Assembly: GCF_028713855.1 (NCBI RefSeq)
Contig: NZ_JAQTNN010000001.1
Location: 124,001 to 188,000, forward strand
Length of the DNA stretch: 64,000 bases
Direction of reading: 5' to 3'
Source of the DNA: Sulfuricurvum sp.
GTDB lineage: Bacteria > Campylobacterota > Campylobacteria > Campylobacterales > Sulfurimonadaceae
Shown here: in pieces, positions 37,733-45,403 of the stretch
How the letters are laid out: each line of letters starts with the position of its first letter
Position numbering within the stretch: the stretch's first letter is position 1
Position numbers and translations under genes: made by a program
Notes under the pieces: generated by a model
The model's database searches: none
Told to the model about the DNA's origin: nothing
The model's input: the letters and a program-made list of their open reading frames with translations, nothing else

Positions 37733-39442
37733 TTATGGCTCCATTATCGATACCGCTTTGCGTTCATGGAAGTTGAAATGACGTTCCAAATCAGAATTGT
37801 CGATTAGAACAGGCACAACCAAGAGCGACGCGATGACGGCTGCTATTGTACCAAAAATCAGTGATACTCCAAGCCCTCCGAATACGGCGTCACTTGCCAA
37901 AAGAGTGGAGGCGAGGATAATTGCCGCAGCGGTGAGAAAAATCGGTTTTGCACGGGTAGCGGTCGCATAGGCAATTGCCTCTTTTTTGTGCATCCCTTTG
38001 TCCAGCATCAACGATTTGGTAAAGTCGATTAGTAGAAGTGAGTTGCGCGAACTGATTCCTATCAAGGCGATAAATCCGATCAATGATGTTGCGGTCAGGA
38101 AGAACGTATCGGCAGTAAAGATATTCATAATGAAATGGCCGAAAATAACCCCGATGATGGAAAGGAAACTTCCCAACAATACAATACCGCTGATGACAAA
38201 ACTTTTGTAGTAAATAACCATGAGTAAGAAAATAAGGATCAGTGCCGCGATAAAGGCACCTCCGAGATCGACGAAGGTGTCGAGTGTCACTTTCATCTCG
38301 CCGTCCCATTTGAGATCATAAATTTCTTTGGTCTTTTTATCAACGAGTTGCAGGTTGAACAATCCCGTTTTGGTAATTTCGTATTCATCGTTGAAGGTAT
38401 CGAGAATAACGTTGCGTGCCGCCATTAATGGATAAACCTGTGAAACCATATCGGTTTCGGCTACAACATTGCTCATTTGATGAAGATCTTTAGTCATAAT
38501 CATCGGATTGGATTTGACCGCTATGATATCGACGATCTCAGTGATGGGAACCATCATCCCCATTTGGTTGAGTAGTTTGAGGGAAGAGAGTTTCATCTCA
38601 ATCGCGGTTTTATCTTTGGAAGCGAACTTTTTCCCTTCAGGGGTCAATGTTAAGAAAATTGGGATTTGATCAGTTGCGCTTTGGGAGTTTTTAACGGCAA
38701 TCCCCATCCCCTCAAACGCAAGGTACAAAATATCGTTGACGTGTTTAACATCAAGACCTGATCTTGAAATTTTATCGGTGTTAACACGAACTTCGAATTT
38801 ATCATAAATCTCATCTTGCATGATATCGATATCGACAAGACCGTCTGTTTTACGGAAAACTCCCTCGACACGTTCGCTCAAATGACGAATCCCTTCGGCT
38901 TTATTTCCGTAGACTTCGGCAACAATCGCCGCCATGGTAGGAGGACCGGCAGGGGGTTCAATAAATTTGATATTGGTTTGCGCGTATAAGCTCTCACATT
39001 GTTTGAGGATAACAGGACGAAGACGTTGCACCATCATATAAGACGGTTCGTCACGGTTATGCTTTTTGGTCAGATTAATGACCACTTCGGCGACGTTTTC
39101 GTTGTTTTTAAAATGGCTTCCTTTGATCAGCCCGGCAAAATCAAGGGGTGAACCGCTCCCTAAAAAGACCTCAGTATCCAATGCCTCTTTTTCATGCTGT
39201 AAAATTCCGACGACACATTCGCTCACTTGACGGGTTTGTTCGATGGAACTTCCATTCGCAAGATCAATGTAGACGCTGTAGGTATCGTTGTTTTTTCCCG
39301 GAAGCATTTTAGCCAAAACGAGTTTGGTCGGAATGAGGGCTACCGATAAAATAAAGGCAATCAGTGTTCCCCATAACACCATTCTTTTTTTGGAGGGTGT
39401 GTTGAGAATCAGGAGTAAATAGTTTTCAAATTTTTTGTACAT
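37733..39442 (-). CDS. RND efflux permease, C-terminal half as a separate gene
   Basis: A 569-residue protein equal to the second half of an AcrB-type RND permease. One membrane helix lies near the N-terminus (about 21-48, TM7), then comes a large periplasmic porter/docking region (about 50-400), then five helices (TM8-12, about 410-550). TM10 carries LIGISSRNSLLLIDFTKS, where R replaces the lysine of AcrB, as in related RND subfamilies. Its ATG overlaps the stop of the preceding half by one base (TGATG), with GGAG 12 bases upstream, so the halves are translationally coupled. Together they make 1099 residues, the length of a normal pump. The substrate is unknown. Confidence 0.88.
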   Translation of the reverse strand: MYKKFENYLLLILNTPSKKRMVLWGTLIAFILSVALIPTKLVLAKMLPGKNNDTYSVYIDLANGSSIEQTRQVSECVVGILQHEKEALDTEVFLGSGSPLDFAGLIKGSHFKNNENVAEVVINLTKKHNRDEPSYMMVQRLRPVILKQCESLYAQTNIKFIEPPAGPPTMAAIVAEVYGNKAEGIRHLSERVEGVFRKTDGLVDIDIMQDEIYDKFEVRVNTDKISRSGLDVKHVNDILYLAFEGMGIAVKNSQSATDQIPIFLTLTPEGKKFASKDKTAIEMKLSSLKLLNQMGMMVPITEIVDIIAVKSNPMIMTKDLHQMSNVVAETDMVSQVYPLMAARNVILDTFNDEYEITKTGLFNLQLVDKKTKEIYDLKWDGEMKVTLDTFVDLGGAFIAALILIFLLMVIYYKSFVISGIVLLGSFLSIIGVIFGHFIMNIFTADTFFLTATSLIGFIALIGISSRNSLLLIDFTKSLMLDKGMHKKEAIAYATATRAKPIFLTAAAIILASTLLASDAVFGGLGVSLIFGTIAAVIASLLVVPVLIDNSDLERHFNFHERKAVSIMEP

Positions 39443-41034
39443 CAGTGAGAATCTCCGTGGTGTTCGGGTTTTTTAAGCAACCGTATCGCCAAATACGGGG
39501 TGAAGATATAAGCGACAAACAGGGATGCCACAAGTGCAACGGGGACGTTGGCAGGGATCGGTTTCATAAACTGTCCCATCATTTGACCGACAAATGCCAT
39601 CGGAACCATCGTGAGAATAATGGCCAAGGTCGCGATATTGGTCGGTGCGCCGATCTCATCGGTTGCTTCGATCATTAGCTCATCGGCATCTCGATCGGCT
39701 GCCCCGGGTGCGTGGAAGTGACGGTGAATATTTTCGATAACGATAATCGCCGCATCCACTAGCAGTCCCAGACTGAGAAGGAAGGCAAAAAGGGTGATAC
39801 GATTAATGGTTTGCCCCGTTAGATAAGCGATAAAGAGGGTGATTGCCAAAATCGCCGGAACGGTGAAGGTAACGATCAGCGATTCGCGCCAGCCCAAAAC
39901 AAAAACAAGCAAGATAGCGATGATAACGATAGAGAGGAGCAAGTGGAATACCAGCTCATTGACCGCTTCGTTTGCCCGTTCTCCGTCATTACGAGTGATA
40001 ACGTAGCTGATTCCCTCGCTTTTCATCTGTTCTTTGTACTTTTCAAGTTCTGTTTTTACCGCTTCGGCAATGATAACGGCATTCGTCCCTTGGAGTTTGG
40101 ATACCGTAAGGGTGATTTGATCTTTCAGCGGTGAGAATTTTCCATCTTCACCCTTGACACTCACAAGCGCTGATTTGAAGTTTTGGATATCTTGTCCTGC
40201 GCTGATAGTTGCAACGTCACGAAGGTAGATCGCTGATCCGCCGTATTGGGCGACGATGATGTTTCCGACGTCTTCGACACTGTCGATGGCATTACGAACC
40301 CCGATCATCACGATTTGGTTATCTTGTGTTTTTCCTTTAATCTCAGGAACGTTATAGGCCAATGATTGGGTAGCCATCACGATTTGTCCAAGAGAGAGGT
40401 TGTATCCCGCTAGGCGGTTTATATCCACAAGGACATTATATTGATGTTTTTTAGCACCCTTGATATCGGTAACAGCGACGTTAGGAAGGCCGTTGATATG
40501 ATGTTGAATCTCTTTGACATGGTCGTAGAGCAGGGTAGGATCCATTTTCGGATTATTGGAATAAAACGCGACCGAAACGATCGGGATATCGACATCGATA
40601 TCGAGGGGTTTGATAATCGGCTGCATAGCACCTTTGGGGAGGATACTCATGTTTTGCATGATTTTGTCGTATATTTTGAGGTTGGAATCCTCTTTGGCCT
40701 CACCGATAAAAAAGGCGGCATTGATGACGGCAACATTGTCCATCGCCATGCCGTGGATATGTTCAATCCCTTTGACCTCTTTTAGTTTTCGCTCCAAGGG
40801 TTTGACGATAACGTTTTCAACTTCGTTAGCGGTTGCTCCGGGGAGGGCAATAATGACGGTAGAGCCGCTGACAACCATTTGAGGATTCTCTTCACGGGGC
40901 ATAAGCATAAGTGCCATGTAACCGATGAGAAGGAGAAAAATTCCCAAGATTGGAGTGAGGGGATTGCGTAAAAACCCTTTTGCAAGTTTTCCGGCAGAAT
41001 CTTTAGGCTGATAGGCTTGTGGTGTATGCATCAT
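39442..41034 (-). CDS. RND efflux permease, N-terminal half as a separate gene
   Basis: A 530-residue protein equal to the first half of an RND permease. TM1 lies near 30-47, the first periplasmic loop at about 50-375, and TM2-6 at about 380-520. It ends in the cytoplasmic linker (RLLKKPEHHGDSH), exactly where the second half begins. TM4 contains LLVDAAIIVIENI. Only the first of the two proton-relay aspartates of AcrB (D407/D408) is kept; the second is alanine. GGAGTT precedes the ATG pair. It lies five bases after the adaptor gene in a tolC-adaptor-RND-RND-fapA operon. Confidence 0.9.
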   Translation of the reverse strand: MMHTPQAYQPKDSAGKLAKGFLRNPLTPILGIFLLLIGYMALMLMPREENPQMVVSGSTVIIALPGATANEVENVIVKPLERKLKEVKGIEHIHGMAMDNVAVINAAFFIGEAKEDSNLKIYDKIMQNMSILPKGAMQPIIKPLDIDVDIPIVSVAFYSNNPKMDPTLLYDHVKEIQHHINGLPNVAVTDIKGAKKHQYNVLVDINRLAGYNLSLGQIVMATQSLAYNVPEIKGKTQDNQIVMIGVRNAIDSVEDVGNIIVAQYGGSAIYLRDVATISAGQDIQNFKSALVSVKGEDGKFSPLKDQITLTVSKLQGTNAVIIAEAVKTELEKYKEQMKSEGISYVITRNDGERANEAVNELVFHLLLSIVIIAILLVFVLGWRESLIVTFTVPAILAITLFIAYLTGQTINRITLFAFLLSLGLLVDAAIIVIENIHRHFHAPGAADRDADELMIEATDEIGAPTNIATLAIILTMVPMAFVGQMMGQFMKPIPANVPVALVASLFVAYIFTPYLAIRLLKKPEHHGDSH

Positions 41035-41039
41035 AACTC

Positions 41040-41825
41040 CTACTCGATATCAACAGTAGCATACATGCCGGGATAAACGGTTTGTTTAGCGTTAAATGAG
41101 ACTTTGATTCTAAAGCTATGGGTCATAGGATTGGAACTAGGGATAATAGCACTTACCCGTCCGCTACCGTTAAATCCGACCGATGGGATAGATATTTTGA
41201 CCGCTTTTCCGACCGGTACGAGGCGTAAATTATTTTCAGCTACTTCCACTTCGATTTTGAGAGCGTTCAAATCGGAGAGAACGATTGCCGGCATCCCCGG
41301 CATTGCCATTTCACCTACTTTGATATTTTTTGCAACAACAACACCGCTATTTGGTGCCGTGATACGGAGGTAGTTGTACTGGTTGTTAACCTCTTTGAGA
41401 CGTGCTTTGGCTTGGCTGACTTGTCGTTCACCGATTGAGATCATATTCTGGAGGTTCTTTTTTGAAAGTTCGAGATTTTCAACTTCGAATTTAGAGACCA
41501 TGTCTTGAGCCAAGAGACGTTTATTACGCTCTAGATTGAGTTCAAGGTTCGCATATTGATTTTGATACATTTGGAGTGAGAGTTCGGCTTGAGCGATTCC
41601 TAATTCCACTTGGGTTTTAGCTGAGTCGATCTCTTTAGAATCGATCGTATATAAAAGCTGCCCTTTGCTGACACGGGAACCCTCGGAAACATTGACACTG
41701 GTGACAAATCCCATATTGCGGCTGGTGATCATTTTTTGGTTATCGCTGATAACACTTCCTGAGAGGCTGAGTCCTGCGGCACTGAGCGTTGATGCAAGGG
41801 CGAGTGAGGTGATCCAAAATTTCAT
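41040..41825 (-). CDS. Periplasmic adaptor (membrane-fusion) protein of the RND pump
   Basis: A 261-residue HlyD/AcrA-like adaptor with a cleavable signal peptide (about 1-18, ITSLALASTLSAAG). Next come a lipoyl half-motif (GFVTSVNVSEGSRVSKGQLL), an alpha-helical hairpin (about 65-145), the second lipoyl half (YLRITAPNSGVVVAKNIKVG) and a beta-barrel domain. At 261 residues it is shorter than AcrA (about 397) and lacks most of the membrane-proximal domain. No lipobox is seen. Its ATG shares one base with the tolC stop. It should link the inner-membrane pump to the TolC channel encoded beside it. Confidence 0.9.
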   Translation of the reverse strand: MKFWITSLALASTLSAAGLSLSGSVISDNQKMITSRNMGFVTSVNVSEGSRVSKGQLLYTIDSKEIDSAKTQVELGIAQAELSLQMYQNQYANLELNLERNKRLLAQDMVSKFEVENLELSKKNLQNMISIGERQVSQAKARLKEVNNQYNYLRITAPNSGVVVAKNIKVGEMAMPGMPAIVLSDLNALKIEVEVAENNLRLVPVGKAVKISIPSVGFNGSGRVSAIIPSSNPMTHSFRIKVSFNAKQTVYPGMYATVDIE

Positions 41826-43180
41826 TATTTGACTCCGTTACTAAGTTTTTCAAGAGCGAAAATACGCTCGTTTCGTTGATTTTTAACCATTTGAAGGTTG
41901 AGGACTTTTTCGATTTGTTGTGATTGCTTGATAATAACATCGCTCATCGATGCGAGGTGCTCATGATAACGCCCCTCATAGTTTTTATAGATTTGATCCG
42001 CTAAATCCCGCTCTTTTTCCAAGCTGTTAACCTGAGAATTCAAGCTATCGATTTCAGTGCGGATTTTATCAAACTGCAATGCAATCCCTTTTTTGGCCAA
42101 TTCTACCTGAGTCGTTGTTTTGAGCTTTTCGATACGGGCTTTTTCAAGGCTGTTTTTATCGACTCCTCCGTTAAAGAGGTTCCAGCTGAGTTTTGCACCG
42201 ATGGTAAACGCTTTATGATCGTTAAAATCTCCTAAAAAGCTATTGTCTGCACTCGAAGCTTCGGCGAATGCACCAATTTGAGGAAGAAAAGGAGCATAGG
42301 CTAAATCGACCATTTTTTCGCGAATTTCCAGTCCAGTGGAAGCTTTTTGCAGATCGGTATTGCTCGCTAACACTTCAGTCTCTGATAGTGCAGAAGCGGG
42401 ATAGTCTTTTTTAGGGAGTTCAATTTCAGTAACGTTTTCGTTTAGAAGAAAACTGAGGTAATGGTAGAGGAGCTTTTTATTGGCTTCCATCTCAGTGATA
42501 CTGCGTTGCACGTTTGCCTTTCGAGCTTCAACTTCGAGAAGATCGACTTTTTTGGCATACCCTTCTTGAATCATCATTTGGGTGGTATGTTCAAGTGTCA
42601 CAATATTTTTATGGATGGTTTTCATTTGATCGATACTGCTTTGAAGAAGCGCCATATCGTAATAGCTTTTACGCAGTTCGTAGCGCTTTTCGGTTTTCAT
42701 GTGATCGGCGTCGAGTTTTTTGATTTTTTCCATCTTCTCACTGATATTTCCATAAGCGCTTAATTTGCCGCCGGTATAAAGGGGAACCATATAGGTCAGT
42801 TTACTTTGGAAATAGTTTTGGTAGCCGGGATAGTTTAGGTCTTTGGGTTGCACAGAGAGAATATTGGGGTTGGTATTATCAAATTGTGCAAATCCAAAAT
42901 CTCCAAATGTCGCTTCTCGTGAGCTGAGTTTAAATCCGAATACATTTCCCGCATCATTTGAACGGCTTGCTGTTTCGGTAAAATCGAGTGAGCCGTACTT
43001 GTAGCCCTTTGCAATTTCGGTATCGCTCTGCGCACTTTGAAGATCGAGATTAGCGGAACGGATTTCAAGGTTGTTGTTTTCTAAAATTTCCAATGCTGCG
43101 GGCAGTGAAAGGCCCGATGCCATGAGCTGAGCGGAACCGATCAGGAGCGTTGCACCGAAGATACGTGAAAGGGTATTCAT
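41825..43180 (-). CDS. TolC-family outer-membrane efflux protein
   Basis: A 451-residue outer-membrane factor that would form the exit duct of the pump. The signal peptide covers about 1-22 (FGATLLIGSAQLMASG). The two OEP repeats are visible as long helical stretches at about 130-240 and 345-440, with a membrane strand region in between. Typical features include PLYTGGKLSAYGN and LSWNLFNGGVDKNSLEKARI. It is the first gene of the minus-strand efflux operon. It overlaps the adaptor gene by one base, and its upstream region carries palindromic sites. Confidence 0.9.
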   Translation of the reverse strand: MNTLSRIFGATLLIGSAQLMASGLSLPAALEILENNNLEIRSANLDLQSAQSDTEIAKGYKYGSLDFTETASRSNDAGNVFGFKLSSREATFGDFGFAQFDNTNPNILSVQPKDLNYPGYQNYFQSKLTYMVPLYTGGKLSAYGNISEKMEKIKKLDADHMKTEKRYELRKSYYDMALLQSSIDQMKTIHKNIVTLEHTTQMMIQEGYAKKVDLLEVEARKANVQRSITEMEANKKLLYHYLSFLLNENVTEIELPKKDYPASALSETEVLASNTDLQKASTGLEIREKMVDLAYAPFLPQIGAFAEASSADNSFLGDFNDHKAFTIGAKLSWNLFNGGVDKNSLEKARIEKLKTTTQVELAKKGIALQFDKIRTEIDSLNSQVNSLEKERDLADQIYKNYEGRYHEHLASMSDVIIKQSQQIEKVLNLQMVKNQRNERIFALEKLSNGVK

Positions 43181-43205
43181 CTAATGAATCCTTGTAATGT
43201 ATTTG

Positions 43206-43238
43206 TGATTATAATCAATCGTATAAGGAATATTATAC
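43206..43238 (-). promoter_or_regulatory. Promoter/operator region of the efflux operon
   Basis: On the minus strand a TATAAT box (43237-43232) lies inside a short inverted repeat (GTATAA at 43221-43226, TTATAC at 43233-43238). Just downstream is a perfect 12-base palindrome, TGATTATAATCA (43206-43217). This arrangement is typical of a repressor site over the transcription start. No regulator gene is adjacent. Confidence 0.4.
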
Positions 43239-43344
43239 ACGTTAACGAATTTAATAGAGCTAAAAACACTCAAAACAAGGAAGTGTTAATAGGTAAGATA
43301 ATACCATAAGTTACATCGGGTTTGAAATTCGGCGCAGTTTCGGG

Positions 43345-43350
43345 TAAAAT
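43345..43350 (+). promoter_or_regulatory. Possible -10 box for efp
   Basis: GGGTAAAAT lies 33 bases before the efp ATG, with AAAAGG as the ribosome-binding site. Confidence 0.4.
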
Positions 43351-43382
43351 TCGGACAAATAAAGATACAAAAAGGTTTCCTG

Positions 43383-43949
43383 ATGGCAACAATCGGTATG
43401 GGTGATATCAAAAAAGGTGTACGTTTGGAGATTACGGGTGTTCCGTATAAAGTAGTCGAATTCCAACACGTTAAACCGGGTAAAGGGGCGGCATTCGTCC
43501 GTTGTAAAGTAAAGAGTTTCTTGAACGGTAAAGTGATCGAAAAAACGATCCATGCGGGAGACAAATTCGAAGTACCTAATTTGGTTCATACCACGATGCA
43601 ATTTTTGTATGACGATGGCGAAATGCTTCAGTTTATGGATAACGAAAGCTACGAGCAACTCGGTCTTACGTACGATCAATGTGAAGATGCGATGAAATGG
43701 ATCAAAGACGGCACCAGCGTTCAAATGATCTTCCATAACGGAAATGCAATCAGCGTTGAAGCACCGGAAATCATGGAACTCAAAATTGTTGAAACTCCGC
43801 CAAACTTCAAAGGGGACACGTCAAGCGGTTCTAAAAAACCGGCTACACTTGAAACCGGTGCGGTTGTACAAGTACCTTACCATGTTCTTGAAGGCGATAT
43901 TATCCGTGTTAACACCGTTGAGGGTGAATACATGGAGAAAGTTAAATAA
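43383..43949 (+). CDS. efp: Elongation factor P
   Basis: EF-P rescues ribosomes stalled at polyproline stretches. The 188-residue protein has the usual three domains: a KOW-like N-terminal domain with the tip lysine K34 in [10 protein letters not shown], then two OB folds ending with [21 protein letters not shown]. The tip lysine suggests modification, but no modifying enzyme is encoded nearby. It has its own promoter and a clear terminator, so it is a single-gene unit, divergent from the efflux operon. Confidence 0.97.
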   Translation: MATIGMGDIKKGVRLEITGVPYKVVEFQHVKPGKGAAFVRCKVKSFLNGKVIEKTIHAGDKFEVPNLVHTTMQFLYDDGEMLQFMDNESYEQLGLTYDQCEDAMKWIKDGTSVQMIFHNGNAISVEAPEIMELKIVETPPNFKGDTSSGSKKPATLETGAVVQVPYHVLEGDIIRVNTVEGEYMEKVK

Positions 43950-43958
43950 TCTCTTCTC

Positions 43959-43992
43959 CTCCCGATTTTTCGGGAGTACACTTCACTTTTTT
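43959..43992 (+). terminator. Intrinsic terminator of efp
   Basis: CTCCCGA-TTTT-TCGGGAG forms a seven-base-pair GC-rich stem nine bases after the stop. It is followed by TACACTTCACTTTTTTTCTC. Confidence 0.7.
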
Positions 43993-44039
43993 TCTCTTTT
44001 CTAAATCAAATCATTAATTCTTATTTTTATATTTGAGAG

Positions 44040-44045
44040 TACAAT
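44040..44045 (+). promoter_or_regulatory. Possible -10 box for the DJ-1/PfpI gene
   Basis: TACAAT follows a T-rich stretch (TTATTTTTATATTTGAGAG), 34 bases before the start codon. Confidence 0.45.
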
Positions 44046-44078
44046 AATGACATTAATCCTTATGATCCGGAGTTACCT

Positions 44079-44642
44079 ATGCCTAAAGTTTTAGTTCCTA
44101 TCGCAACAGGTTTTGAAGAAATCGAAGCCGTTTGTATCATCGATGTTTTGCGTCGTGGGGGGATCGAAGTTATTATAGGATCACTCGATGAATCGCTGAT
44201 GATCAAAGGGGCTCACGGCATTACGCTTCAAGCTGACCGTCCGATCGATGGATTGAGTTCCGATGAACTAGACATGATCATTCTACCCGGAGGGTGGGGA
44301 AATACCAAAATACTGGCCACTAATTTGGCTGTTCAGTCCCTTTTAAAACTAATGGATTCAAAAGGGAAAGCTATCGGTGCAATTTGTGCCGCTCCGTATG
44401 CTCTTTATACCGCAGGTGTTCTCAAAGAGGGGTACACCTGTTATCCGAGCATCGAAGAGAAAATTGACGTGGCCGGATTTCACGGTGAAGCTTCGGTTGT
44501 CGAAACGGATAATATTATGACATCACGCGGTCCCGGGACGGCAATTTGCTTTGGTTTGGCTATTGTCAAAAAACTTGTGGGCAAGGATGTTTATGAGGAT
44601 CTTCGAACTGATTTGTTAGCCGAATATTGTGCGGCTTTATAA
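44079..44642 (+). CDS. DJ-1/PfpI-family protein
   Basis: A 187-residue DJ-1/YajL-like protein. The nucleophile-elbow cysteine is C103 in AIGAICAAPYAL, and the conserved acidic residue is in GFEEIEA near 13-14. LDMIILPGGWGN and TSRGPGTAICFGLAIV are typical of the DJ-1 branch (often labelled ThiJ or YajL). Members act as protein or metabolite deglycases or chaperones; the activity here is undetermined. Its last 14 bases overlap the next gene. Confidence 0.92.
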   Translation: MPKVLVPIATGFEEIEAVCIIDVLRRGGIEVIIGSLDESLMIKGAHGITLQADRPIDGLSSDELDMIILPGGWGNTKILATNLAVQSLLKLMDSKGKAIGAICAAPYALYTAGVLKEGYTCYPSIEEKIDVAGFHGEASVVETDNIMTSRGPGTAICFGLAIVKKLVGKDVYEDLRTDLLAEYCAAL

Positions 44643-45375
44643 CTTCCTTTTTCTCTTTTTAATCTCTCCCTCCGTATGGGGAGAGGTTCATTTAGCTTCA
44701 AGTGAAAGTTACTCACAAGAAAATGCCGCCGAGTATTGCCGTACTTTGGGCAATGGATGGCGTCTAATGAGTATTTCTGAAATCTATCTTCTCCCTAAAA
44801 CCACCCCTTTTAATCTAACCTATAGTTATTGGTCATCGGATCAAACCGCTGCTGATAACACTGAAATCGGTACGGGGAGTCAGGGGGATGGCGGTATTAT
44901 TCCGATGCTTGGATACAGCTTTTTCCCAAAAGAACGCAATATTACTCTCTCTCCGGGGTGGAAACGGATATCTGCCGCTTGTAGTAATGAGGTAAAGAAT
45001 AAACGAGTACAGGAGTATAGTCTCATTCCAGAAGGGACTAGAGATCCGTTCTCCGGAATTATCTGGCTTTCACTGGATGCCATCGATAAACGGCTTAAAT
45101 ACACGCATGATGATGCCAAAGAGATGTGCGAAAACCTCACCCTTTATGGCCGTTCTTGGCGTTTGCCGACGGTGGAAGAACTGTATGGGATTGTCGATTA
45201 TGCGTTTACCCGCCCGAGCGTAGATATGAAGTTTTTCGGGGTAATGATGCAGCGATATTATTGGACAAGTGATTCTTTAAACGATAAAGAGGCGTATGTC
45301 GTCGGATTTAAACTCGGAGGGATTGCGACCGCTCCGAAAAGTGAAGCGGTATATGCACGGTGCGTGAGTGAATAA
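44629..45375 (+). CDS. Exported protein with two Lcl/DUF1566-like domains
   Basis: A 248-residue protein whose GTG start lies inside the end of the DJ-1 gene. It starts with a signal peptide (about 1-18, LYNFLFLFLISPSVWG). Two related modules follow, at about 25-115 and 130-247. Each has a W-R-L signature (GNGWRLMSISEIYLLP and GRSWRLPTVEELYGIV), a YW-x-SD stretch and a late cysteine. This pattern is typical of Lcl C-terminal/DUF1566 domains found in surface or secreted proteins, some of which bind sugars. The function is unknown. The overlap and lack of its own ribosome-binding site suggest coupling to the DJ-1 gene. Confidence 0.75.
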   Translation: MRLYNFLFLFLISPSVWGEVHLASSESYSQENAAEYCRTLGNGWRLMSISEIYLLPKTTPFNLTYSYWSSDQTAADNTEIGTGSQGDGGIIPMLGYSFFPKERNITLSPGWKRISAACSNEVKNKRVQEYSLIPEGTRDPFSGIIWLSLDAIDKRLKYTHDDAKEMCENLTLYGRSWRLPTVEELYGIVDYAFTRPSVDMKFFGVMMQRYYWTSDSLNDKEAYVVGFKLGGIATAPKSEAVYARCVSE

Positions 45376-45376
45376 T

Positions 45377-45403
45377 TATTCTGAATGCTAGTGATTCAGA
45401 ATA
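45377..45403. terminator. Possible bidirectional terminator between convergent genes
   Basis: A ten-base-pair stem (TATTCTGAAT / ATTCAGAATA) with a seven-base loop lies between the Lcl gene and the FIST receptor gene. It covers the receptor's last codons. Neither side has a strong T-run. Confidence 0.4.

Noticed and set aside
39440-39446. Frameshift or sequencing error joining the two RND halves
   Set aside because: The TGATG overlap, a GGAG upstream, a proper ATG and a break exactly in the TM6-TM7 linker fit two real genes. Resequencing could still overturn this.
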